NCBI GenBank assembly: GCA_029263125.1
Contig: JAJCYD010000007.1
Span: forward strand, 151,124-215,123
Length of the DNA: 64,000 nucleotides
Reading direction: 5' to 3'
From: Solirubrobacteraceae bacterium
GTDB taxonomy: Bacteria; Actinomycetota; Thermoleophilia; Solirubrobacterales; Solirubrobacteraceae
A program made the position numbers and the translations under genes. Below are positions 56,574-64,000 of this stretch, piece by piece. The notes below the pieces were generated by a model. It searched no databases and was not told where the DNA came from. It worked only from the letters and a program-made list of their open reading frames with translations. The stretch's first letter is position 1. Every line of letters starts with the position of its first letter.

Positions 56574-57308
56574 CTAGGTGAGGTCGCGGCCGCGAAGGAG
56601 GGCCGCGCCGGCGGCGAACAGCGTGCTGACCCAGCCGAGCATGACGAGCGCCGCGATACCGGGGGCCAGCAGGTCGGTCTGGTCGCCGTCGAAGCTCACG
56701 TCGATGACGCCGCCGGGGGCGCCGTTGAGCGGAGAGAACTTCGCGACGTCGGGGACCAGGCCGAAGAGCGTGAACTCGACGACGAACGCGAAGATGAGGA
56801 TCCCGACGATCGCCACCACCTGGCTGCGGACGATCGTCCCGATCAGCACCCCCAGCGCGCCGAGGTAGGCGGAGACGACGAGGTTGCGCCACATGATGTC
56901 GAGAAGCGTCGCGCTGTCCAGCGTGACCTGGTCGCGGCTGGAGAGGATGACCGTGCCGACGATCATCAGGGCCGCGGTGATCACGAACGACACGACGACG
57001 CCGGCCATCGCGTAGGACACGGCCTTGGCGACGAGCAGCCGCAGCCGGTCGGGTGCGGCGAGGATCGTGCTCGTGATCGTCTTGTGACGCCACTCGCCGG
57101 CCATGCCCATCGCGCCGAGCAGCAGGATGAACAGTCCGGTGAAGTCGCCGGCGAACGCGGCCCGGACGTCCTCTTCGGTCTCGAAGTCCGACAGCGTCGT
57201 GCCGAGCACGAGCACGAGCAGCGAGACGACGGTCGCGCTGCCGATCAGCGCCGCGAACGTCCGTGTCGTGCGGAGCTTGAGCAGCTCGGCTTGCAGCAGG
57301 GCGCTCAT
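56574..57308 (-). CDS. ABC transporter permease, ABC-2 type (244 aa)
   Basis: Membrane subunit with six predicted helices: LLQAELLKLRTTRTFAALIG at the start, then LFILLLGAMGMAGEWRHKTI, AMAGVVVSFVITAALMIVGT, LVVSAYLGALGVLIGTIVRS, VVAIVGILIFAFVVEFTLFG and the last helix before LRGRDLT. This pattern, with an early conserved GEWRHKTITSTIL, is that of ABC-2/NosY-like exporters. It overlaps the ATPase gene (ATGA). The substrate, perhaps a drug or lipid, is unknown. Confidence 0.85.
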   Translation of the reverse strand: MSALLQAELLKLRTTRTFAALIGSATVVSLLVLVLGTTLSDFETEEDVRAAFAGDFTGLFILLLGAMGMAGEWRHKTITSTILAAPDRLRLLVAKAVSYAMAGVVVSFVITAALMIVGTVILSSRDQVTLDSATLLDIMWRNLVVSAYLGALGVLIGTIVRSQVVAIVGILIFAFVVEFTLFGLVPDVAKFSPLNGAPGGVIDVSFDGDQTDLLAPGIAALVMLGWVSTLFAAGAALLRGRDLT

Positions 57309-58198
57309 GAGCGCCGCTCCGCCGTGAGCGCCATGAACGCCTGCTCCAGAGAGCGAGCGCGCGGTGCCAACCCGAGGACGGTGACCTGGGCCTTGGCGGC
57401 GATCGCGCCGACCTGTGCAGGCGTCATGCCGGGCACGAGCAGCTTGTCGCGGTCGCGTTGCACCGTGGCGCCCGCCGCCGTCAACGCCGCGGCCAGGGTG
57501 TCCTGATCCTCGCTGCTGACCTCGGTCTCGGGGGCGTCGTCGCCGCCGAGCACGGCATCGAGGGTGCCCTGCGCGCGAAGCTCGCCGTTGGCGATGACGA
57601 CGACGTCGTCGACGGACTGGGAGACCTCGGCCAGCAGGTGGCTGGAGATCAGGACCGCGCGGCCCTGCGCCGCCTGCTCGCGCACCATCCCGCGCATCCA
57701 AGCGATGCCGGGTGGATCCAGGCCGTTGGTCGGCTCGTCGAGCAGCAGCACCTCGGGGTCGCCGAGCAGCGCGGCGGCGATGCCGAGGCGCTGCTTCATG
57801 CCCATCGAGTAGCCCTTGACGCGGCGATCGGCGGCGTCGCCCAGGCCGACGGCGCTCAGCACCTCGTCGACTCGCGAGGCTGGGTGACGACCGGTCGTCG
57901 CGAGCACGCGCAGGTGGTTGCGGGCGCTGCGCCCAGGGTGAAAGGAGGCGTCCTCCAGGACGGCGCCCACGGCTGCGCTGGGATGTTCGAGCTCCTCGTA
58001 GCGCTTGCCGTCGAACGTCGCCGTTCCGGCCGTCGGCCGGATGAGTCCCAGCAGCGCTCGCAGCGTCGTGCTCTTCCCCGCGCCGTTGGGACCCAAAAAG
58101 CCGGTCACGCGTCCGGCTTGGACGTCGAAGCTGAGATGTCGCACAGCATCGACCTTGCCAAAGCGCTTGGAGAGCTCGCGGATCTCGACGGTTGCCAT
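57305..58198 (-). CDS. ABC transporter ATP-binding protein (297 aa)
   Basis: ATPase of the DRA/NatA-type. Walker A GPNGAGKST (residues 35-43), Q-loop equivalent AVLEDASFHPG, signature YSMGMKQRLG (about 128), Walker B VLLLDEPTNGLDP (about 147) and H-loop SSHLLAEV. The 80-residue C-terminal extension is typical of drug-exporter ATPases of this family. It is the upstream gene of the pair. ATG 58198 is chosen because family members begin MxxVEIRxLSKRFG. Confidence 0.92.
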   Translation of the reverse strand: MATVEIRELSKRFGKVDAVRHLSFDVQAGRVTGFLGPNGAGKSTTLRALLGLIRPTAGTATFDGKRYEELEHPSAAVGAVLEDASFHPGRSARNHLRVLATTGRHPASRVDEVLSAVGLGDAADRRVKGYSMGMKQRLGIAAALLGDPEVLLLDEPTNGLDPPGIAWMRGMVREQAAQGRAVLISSHLLAEVSQSVDDVVVIANGELRAQGTLDAVLGGDDAPETEVSSEDQDTLAAALTAAGATVQRDRDKLLVPGMTPAQVGAIAAKAQVTVLGLAPRARSLEQAFMALTAERRS

Positions 58199-58673
58199 CG
58201 CGGGCGCATGATGGCGCATCGGCCGGCAGGAGCACCTGCGGGTGTGACGACGTTCACACATATCGCCCTGCTTGGCCCTCGGGCAGCCTGCTGGGAGTCG
58301 CGTTCTCCCGCAGCGACATGTCGCCGCAAGCCGCAAGCCGCAAGCCGCAAGCCGCAGCCGGCGGCGGGTGGACCTGAAGCTCAGCGCAAGGGCTCGGCGG
58401 CCCCTGCAGCGACGGCGGGGAGCCGGCCTACAGTCCTTCGTCGCTCGCGCAGGGAGCATCCGTGCACAAGTGACGTCTCGACACGCCTCGATGATCGAAC
58501 CGGCAGGTGTGCATCACCTGGATGCACAACTGACGGATCCGTGCCCGGCGCTGAACGAGCCGGCACTTGTGCACGGGGTCCGGCATCGCGGTGACTGGAA
58601 CATCGCGCGCGCTCCTCCTCGTCGAGGTTGCGGGCGCCGTGATCGCAGTCCCAGTGCTCGTTGCCGATCGTCC
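58199..58673. repeat. Non-coding 475-bp stretch with tandem and inverted repeats
   Basis: Between the ATPase and channel genes no gene is supported. GCCGCAA recurs in tandem (58323-58357, four full copies plus a partial). CCGTGCACAAGTG (58460-58472) pairs with CACTTGTGCACGG (58564-58576), 13 of 13 bases, enclosing a smaller dyad TGCAT...ATGCA near 58508-58525. It is a candidate operator cluster, transcription barrier or remnant of a mobile repeat. Confidence 0.6.
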
Positions 58674-60020
58674 TCACGCGGTGGCGCCGCCGGGCGCGAA
58701 CGCCTCGATGCGGCCGTCGGGCGTCACGAGGTAGACGACCTTCTCGTGCAGGAACGCCTCGCGGGCCTCCGAGCCCAGCGCCATCGCCGCGATCAGCGTC
58801 CCGCCGATGCGATAGACGTCGCGCACGACGCCGAGCTTCAGCAGCGAGCGCGTCTCGTTGGTCACGTCGCCCTGCCCCGCGCGCAGGAGCGTGCGCAGGT
58901 CGGCGCGGCAGCTCAGCGCCGCGACGACGATCGCGATGTTCTCGATCTCCTCGGAGGTGACCGCCGCCAGCGCGCGGGCGCGGTTGGTCGAGACGCGCCG
59001 CAGCAGCGCGAGGCTGCCGCCGCGGCCGATGACGACCGGCAGCCCGTACTCCTTGGCACGCGAGACGTAGTCGGCGTCGCGGTTTGACTCGATCGCGATC
59101 ACCGGCTGGCCAAGCTCGCGCAGCAGCAGGCACAGCCGCAGGCCGACTTGGCCGAGGCCGACGACGATCACGTGGTCGGCGCGCGGTGCGACGCGCCGGC
59201 CGACGATCGCGACGAGGCGGCGGTCGAGCAGGCGGTTGACGACCCCGGCGGTGAACAGCGCGGTGAACGCCAGGCCCGCGACCATCATCGCCGAGGAGAA
59301 GAGCTGAAACCAGTCGGGTCCCGCGTCGATGTGCGGGTTCGGCCCGACCGTGACGATCGTCTTCGTCGCCGTGTAGACCGCCTCGACGAACGGCTCGTGC
59401 AGGAACGCCGCGGTCATCGCCACCTCGAGGGCGAGGATCGCGAAGAAGCCGACGAGGCCGCTGACGAGGATCTTCGCGCTGAGATCAAACGGCCGGGCGA
59501 ACGCGACGATCCCCGAGATCATGCGGGCCACGAGACCGCGCCTGGGCAGATCGAGCGCGACGATCTCCGGACCCTCCGAGCCGGGACGAATGGCCTTGAA
59601 CCCGTTGGGCGTCCTGTGCAGCGACAGCGGGCTGTGGTCCAGGCAGGCCGCCGCGATCGACGGCACCACGACATCGGCCATCGAGATCACGCGCAGGTTG
59701 CGCACGGCCTCGCCGAGCTTCCGCGCCACGTCGCGGTCGAAGACCGTCACGACGAGCGGGATTCCCGGCACGACGCCCTCGACGACGAGCGCGTTGCGCA
59801 GCGAGACGTGGTCATCCTTGGAGATCACGACGACGGTGTCGACCGGATCGCGGCGCGCCAGCGCGGTGCGGATCGCCGCGTCGGGCGGATCGCGCAGGTT
59901 CGTGACGATCGCGCCGGCGTCACGCAGCGCGCGCTGGACGACCCCGGTCATCTCGTCGTGGCCGATCAGCAGGACATGCGGACCGGTGCGCGCGGGATCG
60001 GATGCGGGTGCGTCGGTCAA
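58674..60020 (-). CDS. RCK-domain cation channel-like protein (448 aa)
   Basis: Two RCK/TrkA-N-like nucleotide-binding domains surround a membrane hairpin. The first Rossmann-like domain (about 14-130, VLLIGHDEMTGVVQRALRDA) is followed by membrane helix 1 (about 184-205), a pore-like loop with TKTIVTVGPNPHI (about 221) and helix 2 (about 244-262). The second RCK domain begins HVIVVGLGQVGLRLCLLLRE and is followed by TrkA-C-like residues. In K+ channels the filter is TVGYG; here it is TVGPN, so conductance or ion choice may differ. The start codon is TTG 60020, about 21 bases after the alcohol dehydrogenase stop. Confidence 0.8.
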   Translation of the reverse strand: MTDAPASDPARTGPHVLLIGHDEMTGVVQRALRDAGAIVTNLRDPPDAAIRTALARRDPVDTVVVISKDDHVSLRNALVVEGVVPGIPLVVTVFDRDVARKLGEAVRNLRVISMADVVVPSIAAACLDHSPLSLHRTPNGFKAIRPGSEGPEIVALDLPRRGLVARMISGIVAFARPFDLSAKILVSGLVGFFAILALEVAMTAAFLHEPFVEAVYTATKTIVTVGPNPHIDAGPDWFQLFSSAMMVAGLAFTALFTAGVVNRLLDRRLVAIVGRRVAPRADHVIVVGLGQVGLRLCLLLRELGQPVIAIESNRDADYVSRAKEYGLPVVIGRGGSLALLRRVSTNRARALAAVTSEEIENIAIVVAALSCRADLRTLLRAGQGDVTNETRSLLKLGVVRDVYRIGGTLIAAMALGSEAREAFLHEKVVYLVTPDGRIEAFAPGGATA

Positions 60021-60041
60021 TGCGGAGATGGCGGCCGGGGC

Positions 60042-61151
60042 TCAGCCGAACCCGATGACGGAGCGGATCCCGTCCTGGGCGTGCATGAGGTCAAAGCCCG
60101 TGTTGACCTCGTCCAGCGTGATGCGGTGCGACAGGAACGCGTCGACGTCGATGTCGCCGTCGAGGTAGCGCTGCACGAGCTGCGGCACCTGATCGCGGCC
60201 CTTGACGCCACCGAACGACGACCCGCACACGCGGCGGCCGGTGATCAGCAGGCGCGGCACGATGTCGAGCGTCTCGCCCTTGCCGGCGACGCCGCACATC
60301 GTCGCCAGGCCCCAGCCCATGCGCGCCGCCTCGACCGCCTGGCGCATGACGCCCACCAGGCCCGTGGCCTCGAACGTGTAGTCCGCGCCGAAGCCGCCGG
60401 TCATCTCGAGGATCTGGCCGACCGTGTCCTCACCTCCGAGCATGACATCGGTCGCCCCCTGGTGGCGGGCCATCTCCAGACGCTCGGCCGAGAGGTCGAC
60501 GCAGACGATCTGATCGGCGCCCTGCAGCCGCGCCCCGGCGACCGCGCCGAGGCCGACCATGCCCGCGCCGAACACGACGCACGTCGATCCGGCCTCGACC
60601 TTCGCCGTGAACATCGCCGCGCCCAGGCCCGTCGATAGCCCGCACGCGAACAGGCACGCGCGATCAAGCGGCGCCTCGGGCGACACCTTCGCCAGCGCGA
60701 TCTGCGGCATGACCGTGTACTCGGCGAACGTCGAGGTGCCCATGAAGTGACGGATCGGCTCGCCGCCGGGGCGCGACAGGCGCGCCGTGCCGTCGGGCAG
60801 GTAGCCCTTGCCCTGCTGCTCGCGGATCGCCAGGCAGATGTTCGTCTTCGGGCTCAGGCAGTGCACGCACTCGCGGCACTGCGGCGAGAACAGCGTCACG
60901 ACGTGATCGCCGACCCGAAGGTCGCCGACGTCCTCGCCGATCGCCTCCACGACCCCGGCCCCCTCGTGGCCGAGCACCGTCGGTGCGTAGCCGGACGGAT
61001 CGACGCCCGATGCGGTGTACATGTCGGTGTGGCAGACGCCGCACGCCTCGAGGCGCACGAGCACCTCGCCGGCACGCGGCTCGGCGAGCTCGAGCTCCTG
61101 CACGACGAGTGGCTGGCCGAACTCCTCGAGCACTGCTGCACGCATTCTCAT
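60042..61151 (-). CDS. Zinc-dependent alcohol dehydrogenase, class III-like (369 aa)
   Basis: Medium-chain dehydrogenase. Catalytic zinc ligands in CGVCHTDMY and GHEGAGVVEAIG (Cys near 37, His near 62), structural zinc CRECVHCLSPKTNIC (four Cys), nucleotide-binding FGAGMVGLGAVAGARLQGAD. ACLFACGLSTGLGAAM and TFEATGLVGVM are of the class III (S-hydroxymethyl-glutathione or mycothiol) type, although the substrate is not proven. A TAGATT -10 box lies 7 nt before ATG 61151, supporting this start. A channel gene follows in tandem. Confidence 0.88.
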   Translation of the reverse strand: MRMRAAVLEEFGQPLVVQELELAEPRAGEVLVRLEACGVCHTDMYTASGVDPSGYAPTVLGHEGAGVVEAIGEDVGDLRVGDHVVTLFSPQCRECVHCLSPKTNICLAIREQQGKGYLPDGTARLSRPGGEPIRHFMGTSTFAEYTVMPQIALAKVSPEAPLDRACLFACGLSTGLGAAMFTAKVEAGSTCVVFGAGMVGLGAVAGARLQGADQIVCVDLSAERLEMARHQGATDVMLGGEDTVGQILEMTGGFGADYTFEATGLVGVMRQAVEAARMGWGLATMCGVAGKGETLDIVPRLLITGRRVCGSSFGGVKGRDQVPQLVQRYLDGDIDVDAFLSHRITLDEVNTGFDLMHAQDGIRSVIGFG

Positions 61152-61169
61152 GCGAGCGAATCTAACGGC

Positions 61170-61454
61170 TCAGGCGATCGGGCCGCCGGGCGCGATCACG
61201 ATCGCCACATGGCGCTGGCCGCCGGGCAGCGGCCGGCGCCACGGGCCGTCGTCCGCCAGCTCCTCGCTGCGATCGAGGAGCATCAGCGCCAGGCAGCGGG
61301 CATCCTCCAGGGGCTGCGGCGGCGAGCGATAGCGCCGCGGCGGCCGGTTGGTCAACGGCCCGCTGACACGGTCCTCGGCCGTGACGACGTAGAGCGGCCC
61401 GAGCGTGAGCTCAAGCTGCTCGGAGTCGTTCTCGAAGCGATCGGCGCTCGGCAC
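61170..61454 (-). CDS. Hypothetical protein (94 aa)
   Basis: Starts with GTG 61454, VPSADRFENDSEQLELTLGP, and runs through PLYVVTAEDRVSGPL and DRSEELADDGPWRRPLPGG. It is Pro/Asp/Arg-rich and mostly unstructured-looking. No family recognised. It lies 18 bases upstream of the alcohol dehydrogenase on the same strand. A TAGCGT box 9 nt before the GTG is weak support for the start; the desaturase stop lies 57 bases away. Confidence 0.5.
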   Translation of the reverse strand: MPSADRFENDSEQLELTLGPLYVVTAEDRVSGPLTNRPPRRYRSPPQPLEDARCLALMLLDRSEELADDGPWRRPLPGGQRHVAIVIAPGGPIA

Positions 61455-61511
61455 GTGGCGCGAACGCTACCGCCAGCGCCGGCAACCGCCGGCGGGGCGG
61501 GCGCGACCGCG

Positions 61512-62420
61512 TCAGCCCGCCACCGGCGCCGGCTCGGCCTTCCTGGCCGCCAGCAGCTTCTCCTGCTGGCGCTCGGGCGAGATTCGCACGACCGTGTGCA
61601 CGAGCTTCAGGCGCTCCATCGTGTCGATGACGGCCGCGGAGATATCGATCTCCCAGCGCTTGAGGCCCTGCTCGGCCGAGCGCGGGAACGCGTGGTGGTT
61701 GTGGTGCCAGGACTCGCCGAACGTCGGGATCGCCAGCCAGGCGACGTTCGTCGAGCGGTCCTCGATGTCGAAGCGACGCTGCCCGAAGAAGTGGCAGACG
61801 GAGTTGATCGACCACGTGGCGTGGTGCAGGAAGAAGATCCGCACGAAGCCCGCCCACAGCAAGGTCCACAGCGCGCCGGTGAGCGAGAAGCCGTGCAGCA
61901 CGAAGCCGAGCGCGAACGGGATGAACAGGCTGAGCCCGACGAATCCGAGGAAGTTGCGGCTGATCCAGCGCATTCCCTTGTCGTCGCAGAGATCGGGGGC
62001 GTACTTGCGAAAGGCGGCCTCGCCCTGGGTCTTGGTCAGCCAGCCGACGTGCGCGAACCACAGGCCCTTCAGGCCCGAGCCCTGTCCGACGTGCGGGCTG
62101 TGCGGGTCGCCCTCCTCGTCGGTGTGGGCGTGGTGCTTGCGGTGGTCGGCGACCCACGCGATGGCGGGTCCCTGAACGGCCATGGAGCCGGCGATGGCCC
62201 AGAAGTACTCGATGGGCTTGCTTGCCTGGAAGGCCTTGTGCGTCAGCATCCGGTGGTAGCCGACCGTGATCCCGAGGCCGGTCAGGCAGTACATGAAGGC
62301 CATGATCGACAGCTCGATGGCTCCGACGGCGCGGTTCCAGAGCAGCACGATGGCCAGCAGCAGGGCAAGGAACGGCACGACGACCGCTCCAAGATTGGCG
62401 TAGCGCTGAATCGTTGACAT
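61512..62420 (-). CDS. Acyl-CoA desaturase, delta-9 type (302 aa)
   Basis: Membrane di-iron fatty-acid desaturase. Three histidine boxes: HRMLTHK (about 56-62), DHRKHHAHTD (about 92-101) and WHHNHHAF (about 238), with four membrane helices between. The blocks GLKGLWFAHVGWL and SVCHFFGQRRFDIEDRSTN are family-typical. The -10 TAGGCT lies 7 nt before ATG 62420, consistent with a leaderless mRNA. Divergent from the PucR-type gene, which may regulate it. Confidence 0.92.
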   Translation of the reverse strand: MSTIQRYANLGAVVVPFLALLLAIVLLWNRAVGAIELSIMAFMYCLTGLGITVGYHRMLTHKAFQASKPIEYFWAIAGSMAVQGPAIAWVADHRKHHAHTDEEGDPHSPHVGQGSGLKGLWFAHVGWLTKTQGEAAFRKYAPDLCDDKGMRWISRNFLGFVGLSLFIPFALGFVLHGFSLTGALWTLLWAGFVRIFFLHHATWSINSVCHFFGQRRFDIEDRSTNVAWLAIPTFGESWHHNHHAFPRSAEQGLKRWEIDISAAVIDTMERLKLVHTVVRISPERQQEKLLAARKAEPAPVAG

Positions 62421-62504
62421 GCCTTTGAGCCTACGTACTACTTCTGGACGTTTCTTGTGGAAATCGGTCCGTGTTCGGGCCGGCAATCTGTAGGTTTGTG
62501 AGTG
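62421..62504. promoter_or_regulatory. Divergent promoter between desaturase and PucR-type regulator
   Basis: The 84 bases carry AGCCTA (62428-62433; TAGGCT on the minus strand, 7 nt before the desaturase ATG) and TAGGTT (62491-62496; 8 nt before ATG 62505 on the plus strand). Between them are the self-complementary TACGTA at about 62433-62438 and A/T-richer sequence, a likely regulator-binding area. Confidence 0.5.
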
Positions 62505-63698
62505 ATGGAGGGCATTCCCCCCGAGACCGCGGACATCCTTCGCCCCGTTCTGCCCGACCTGTCCGCCGAGCTCGTGCGCGAGATCGGCGCGCAGGTGCCC
62601 GACTACTCGCGCCCGCTGGAAGGGCCGTTCGGGGTCACCCTGCGCTACGGAGTCGAGCGCGCGCTCGGGCGCTTCGTCGACACGATCGAGCGCCCCGGAA
62701 GCGTCAGCGCGCGCGACCGGCGCACCTACATCGAGCTCGGCCGCGGCGAGATGCAGCAGGGCCGGACGCTGAACGCGCTGCTGGCCGCCTACCGCGTCGG
62801 CGCGCAGGTCGCCTGGCGGCGCTTCGTCGAGGCCGGCGTCCGAGCCGACCTGCCTCCCGCGACGCTGTATCGCGTCGGCGAGGCGATCTTCGCCTACATC
62901 GACGAGATCTCCGGGGAGTCGATCGAGGGCTACGCGGCGGAGCAATCGGCGTCGGCCGGCGAGGATCAGCGACGGCGCGCTCAGCTCGTGCGGCTGCTGT
63001 CGGCCGACCCGCCGCCGGAGCCCGAGGCGTTGCGCGCGGCCGCCAAGGCCGCCTCGTGGGCGGCGCCGGCCCGCGTCGCCGCGCTGATCGTCGAGGGGCT
63101 GCCGGCCGAGCGCCTGGCGAGCAGGCTCGGAGCGGACGCCATCGCGGCGACGATCGAGGACGCTTCGGGTGGCGAGCCGGGCGGCGAGGGCACGCGCCGG
63201 GTCCTCGCCTTCGTCGGCGATCCCGAGGGCCCCCGGCGGCGCGCGACGATCGTGAAGGCCGTCGGATCGCATCCCGCCGCGCTGGGTCCCGCGGTCGCCC
63301 TCGCCGTCAGCGCCTACAGCGTGGGGCGCGCCCGGCGGACGCTCGCGCTGCGCGATGCCGGCGTGCTGCGCGGCGATGGCGTGATCCTCGCCGAGGACCA
63401 CGCGACGACGCTGCTGCTCCATGCCGACGGGCAGCTGGCCGAGGAGCTCGCGACATCGCGCCTGGCGCCGCTGGATGCGCTGCGTCCGGGCGCGCGCGAC
63501 CGGCTCACCGAGACCCTGCGCCGGTGGCTTGAACAGCAGGGCCGCATCGACGACACCGCGCGCGCGCTGGACGTTCACCCGCAGACGGTGCGCTACCGCC
63601 TCACCCAGCTGCGCGAGACGTTCGGGGCCGTGCTCGACGATCCCGACGGGCGCTTCGAGCTGGCGCTCGCGCTGCGGGTTCGCCGCGACGGCCCCTAG
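62505..63698 (+). CDS. PucR/CdaR-family helix-turn-helix regulator (397 aa)
   Basis: N-terminal helical RsbT/PucR-like sensor region (about 1-160, with GRGEMQQGRTLNALLAAYRV) and GAF-less middle, then the C-terminal PucR HTH: LRRWLEQQGRIDDTARALDV then HPQTVRYRLTQLRETF (about 345-380). Such proteins control nearby metabolic genes; the divergent acyl-CoA desaturase is the obvious candidate target. Two in-frame starts, GTG 62502 and ATG 62505, are both close to the -10 box. Confidence 0.85.
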   Translation: MEGIPPETADILRPVLPDLSAELVREIGAQVPDYSRPLEGPFGVTLRYGVERALGRFVDTIERPGSVSARDRRTYIELGRGEMQQGRTLNALLAAYRVGAQVAWRRFVEAGVRADLPPATLYRVGEAIFAYIDEISGESIEGYAAEQSASAGEDQRRRAQLVRLLSADPPPEPEALRAAAKAASWAAPARVAALIVEGLPAERLASRLGADAIAATIEDASGGEPGGEGTRRVLAFVGDPEGPRRRATIVKAVGSHPAALGPAVALAVSAYSVGRARRTLALRDAGVLRGDGVILAEDHATTLLLHADGQLAEELATSRLAPLDALRPGARDRLTETLRRWLEQQGRIDDTARALDVHPQTVRYRLTQLRETFGAVLDDPDGRFELALALRVRRDGP

Positions 63699-63931
63699 AG
63701 ACCGGGGAGTTGCCGGTGTCTTTGCGCTGCGCGGTGACGTCAGCGAGGCGGCCGGCTTGTGCGCGGGTTGGCGCGGACCGTGCGCGCCGCCTGCGAGGCG
63801 AGGCCGTACCCGGTCGGCCCTGTCGAGCCCGCGATCCTCGACGACGAACAGCGCGAGACGACAGAACCGCGTGCACGTCGCACCCTGGTCCAGCACCCCG
63901 AGACCGAAACGCCGAACCGGCCCCACAAGCA

Positions 63932-63958
63932 CGAAAACCCCCTGGCGAGAGGGGGTTT
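63932..63958 (-). terminator. Terminator of the tRNA gene
   Basis: On the minus strand AAACCCCCTCTCGCC pairs with AGGGGGTTTT, a stem of about nine base pairs closing on a short loop, followed by a T-run. It lies 6-30 bases past the tRNA 3' end. The 230 bases from 63700 to 63931 show no gene. Confidence 0.7.
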
Positions 63959-63963
63959 CCGTA

Positions 63964-64000
<37 letters not shown>

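Noticed and set aside
58381..59133. Open frame on the minus strand before the channel gene
   Set aside because: Arg/Ala/Gly-rich, overlaps the conserved second RCK domain in another frame and has no start signals.

Overview
The window is very GC-rich DNA from an actinobacterium. The best guess is a Thermoleophilia/Solirubrobacterales-type organism, based on codon use, a CobN plus fused ChlI/ChlD-type cobaltochelatase, an LCP-family wall protein, a wax-ester-synthase family enzyme, and many genes whose start codon sits 5-8 nt after a TAnnnT -10 box (apparently leaderless mRNAs). The taxonomic assignment is inference. Most genes form tight operons with ATGA or GTGA overlaps.

Layout. 1-6.4 kb: ordinary metabolic genes (a TPP enzyme cut by the window edge, an aldo/keto reductase, a luciferase-like oxidoreductase, a phosphoribulokinase-family kinase, a CoxG-like protein, an LCP protein). 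6.4-28.6 kb: a large aerobic vitamin B12 island. It holds cobalt uptake cbtB-cbtA (minus), cobG-cobH-cobIJ-cobF (plus), cobK (minus, alone), then a ten-gene minus-strand operon read from 27.6 to 13.2 kb (phosphatase, cbiB, cobQ, cobN, chlID, cobO, cobB, a cobU-cobC fusion, cobL, cobM), and cobS/cobV (plus). Three cobalamin riboswitches control it: two back to back at 7.48-7.77 kb driving uptake and ring synthesis in opposite directions, and one at 27.6-27.7 kb ahead of the long operon. The operon's first large gene seems to be coupled to a 13-codon leader peptide. CobA, CobT and BluB are not in the window.

28.7-35.8 kb: alpha/beta hydrolase, a coiled-coil membrane protein, release factor 3, then a GH65 disaccharide phosphorylase with a beta-phosphoglucomutase-like HAD enzyme (a phosphorolytic disaccharide pathway). 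35.8-47.4 kb: an accessory region. It has soxR and three near-identical SoxR-type operators (35.87, 37.82 and 44.09 kb). Two of them lie in MerR-type 19-bp-spacer promoters driving DUF5519-aldo/keto reductase and SDR-QueA-like operons. Inside it lies an ArsR gene divergent from a ThiF-like/formyltransferase/MFS operon. Several genes between 39.4 and 47.1 kb carry single-base frameshifts, mostly in short C/G runs; these are either decay or assembly error.

47.6-56.2 kb: a secreted RTX-repeat protein followed (upstream on the same strand) by two paralogous alpha/beta hydrolases and two helical proteins of unknown function, then a wax ester synthase/acyl reductase pair. 56.2-64 kb: an ABC exporter pair, an RCK-type cation channel with an unusual pore signature, class III-like alcohol dehydrogenase, an acyl-CoA desaturase divergent from a PucR-type regulator, and the 3' end of a tRNA gene with its terminator at the right edge.
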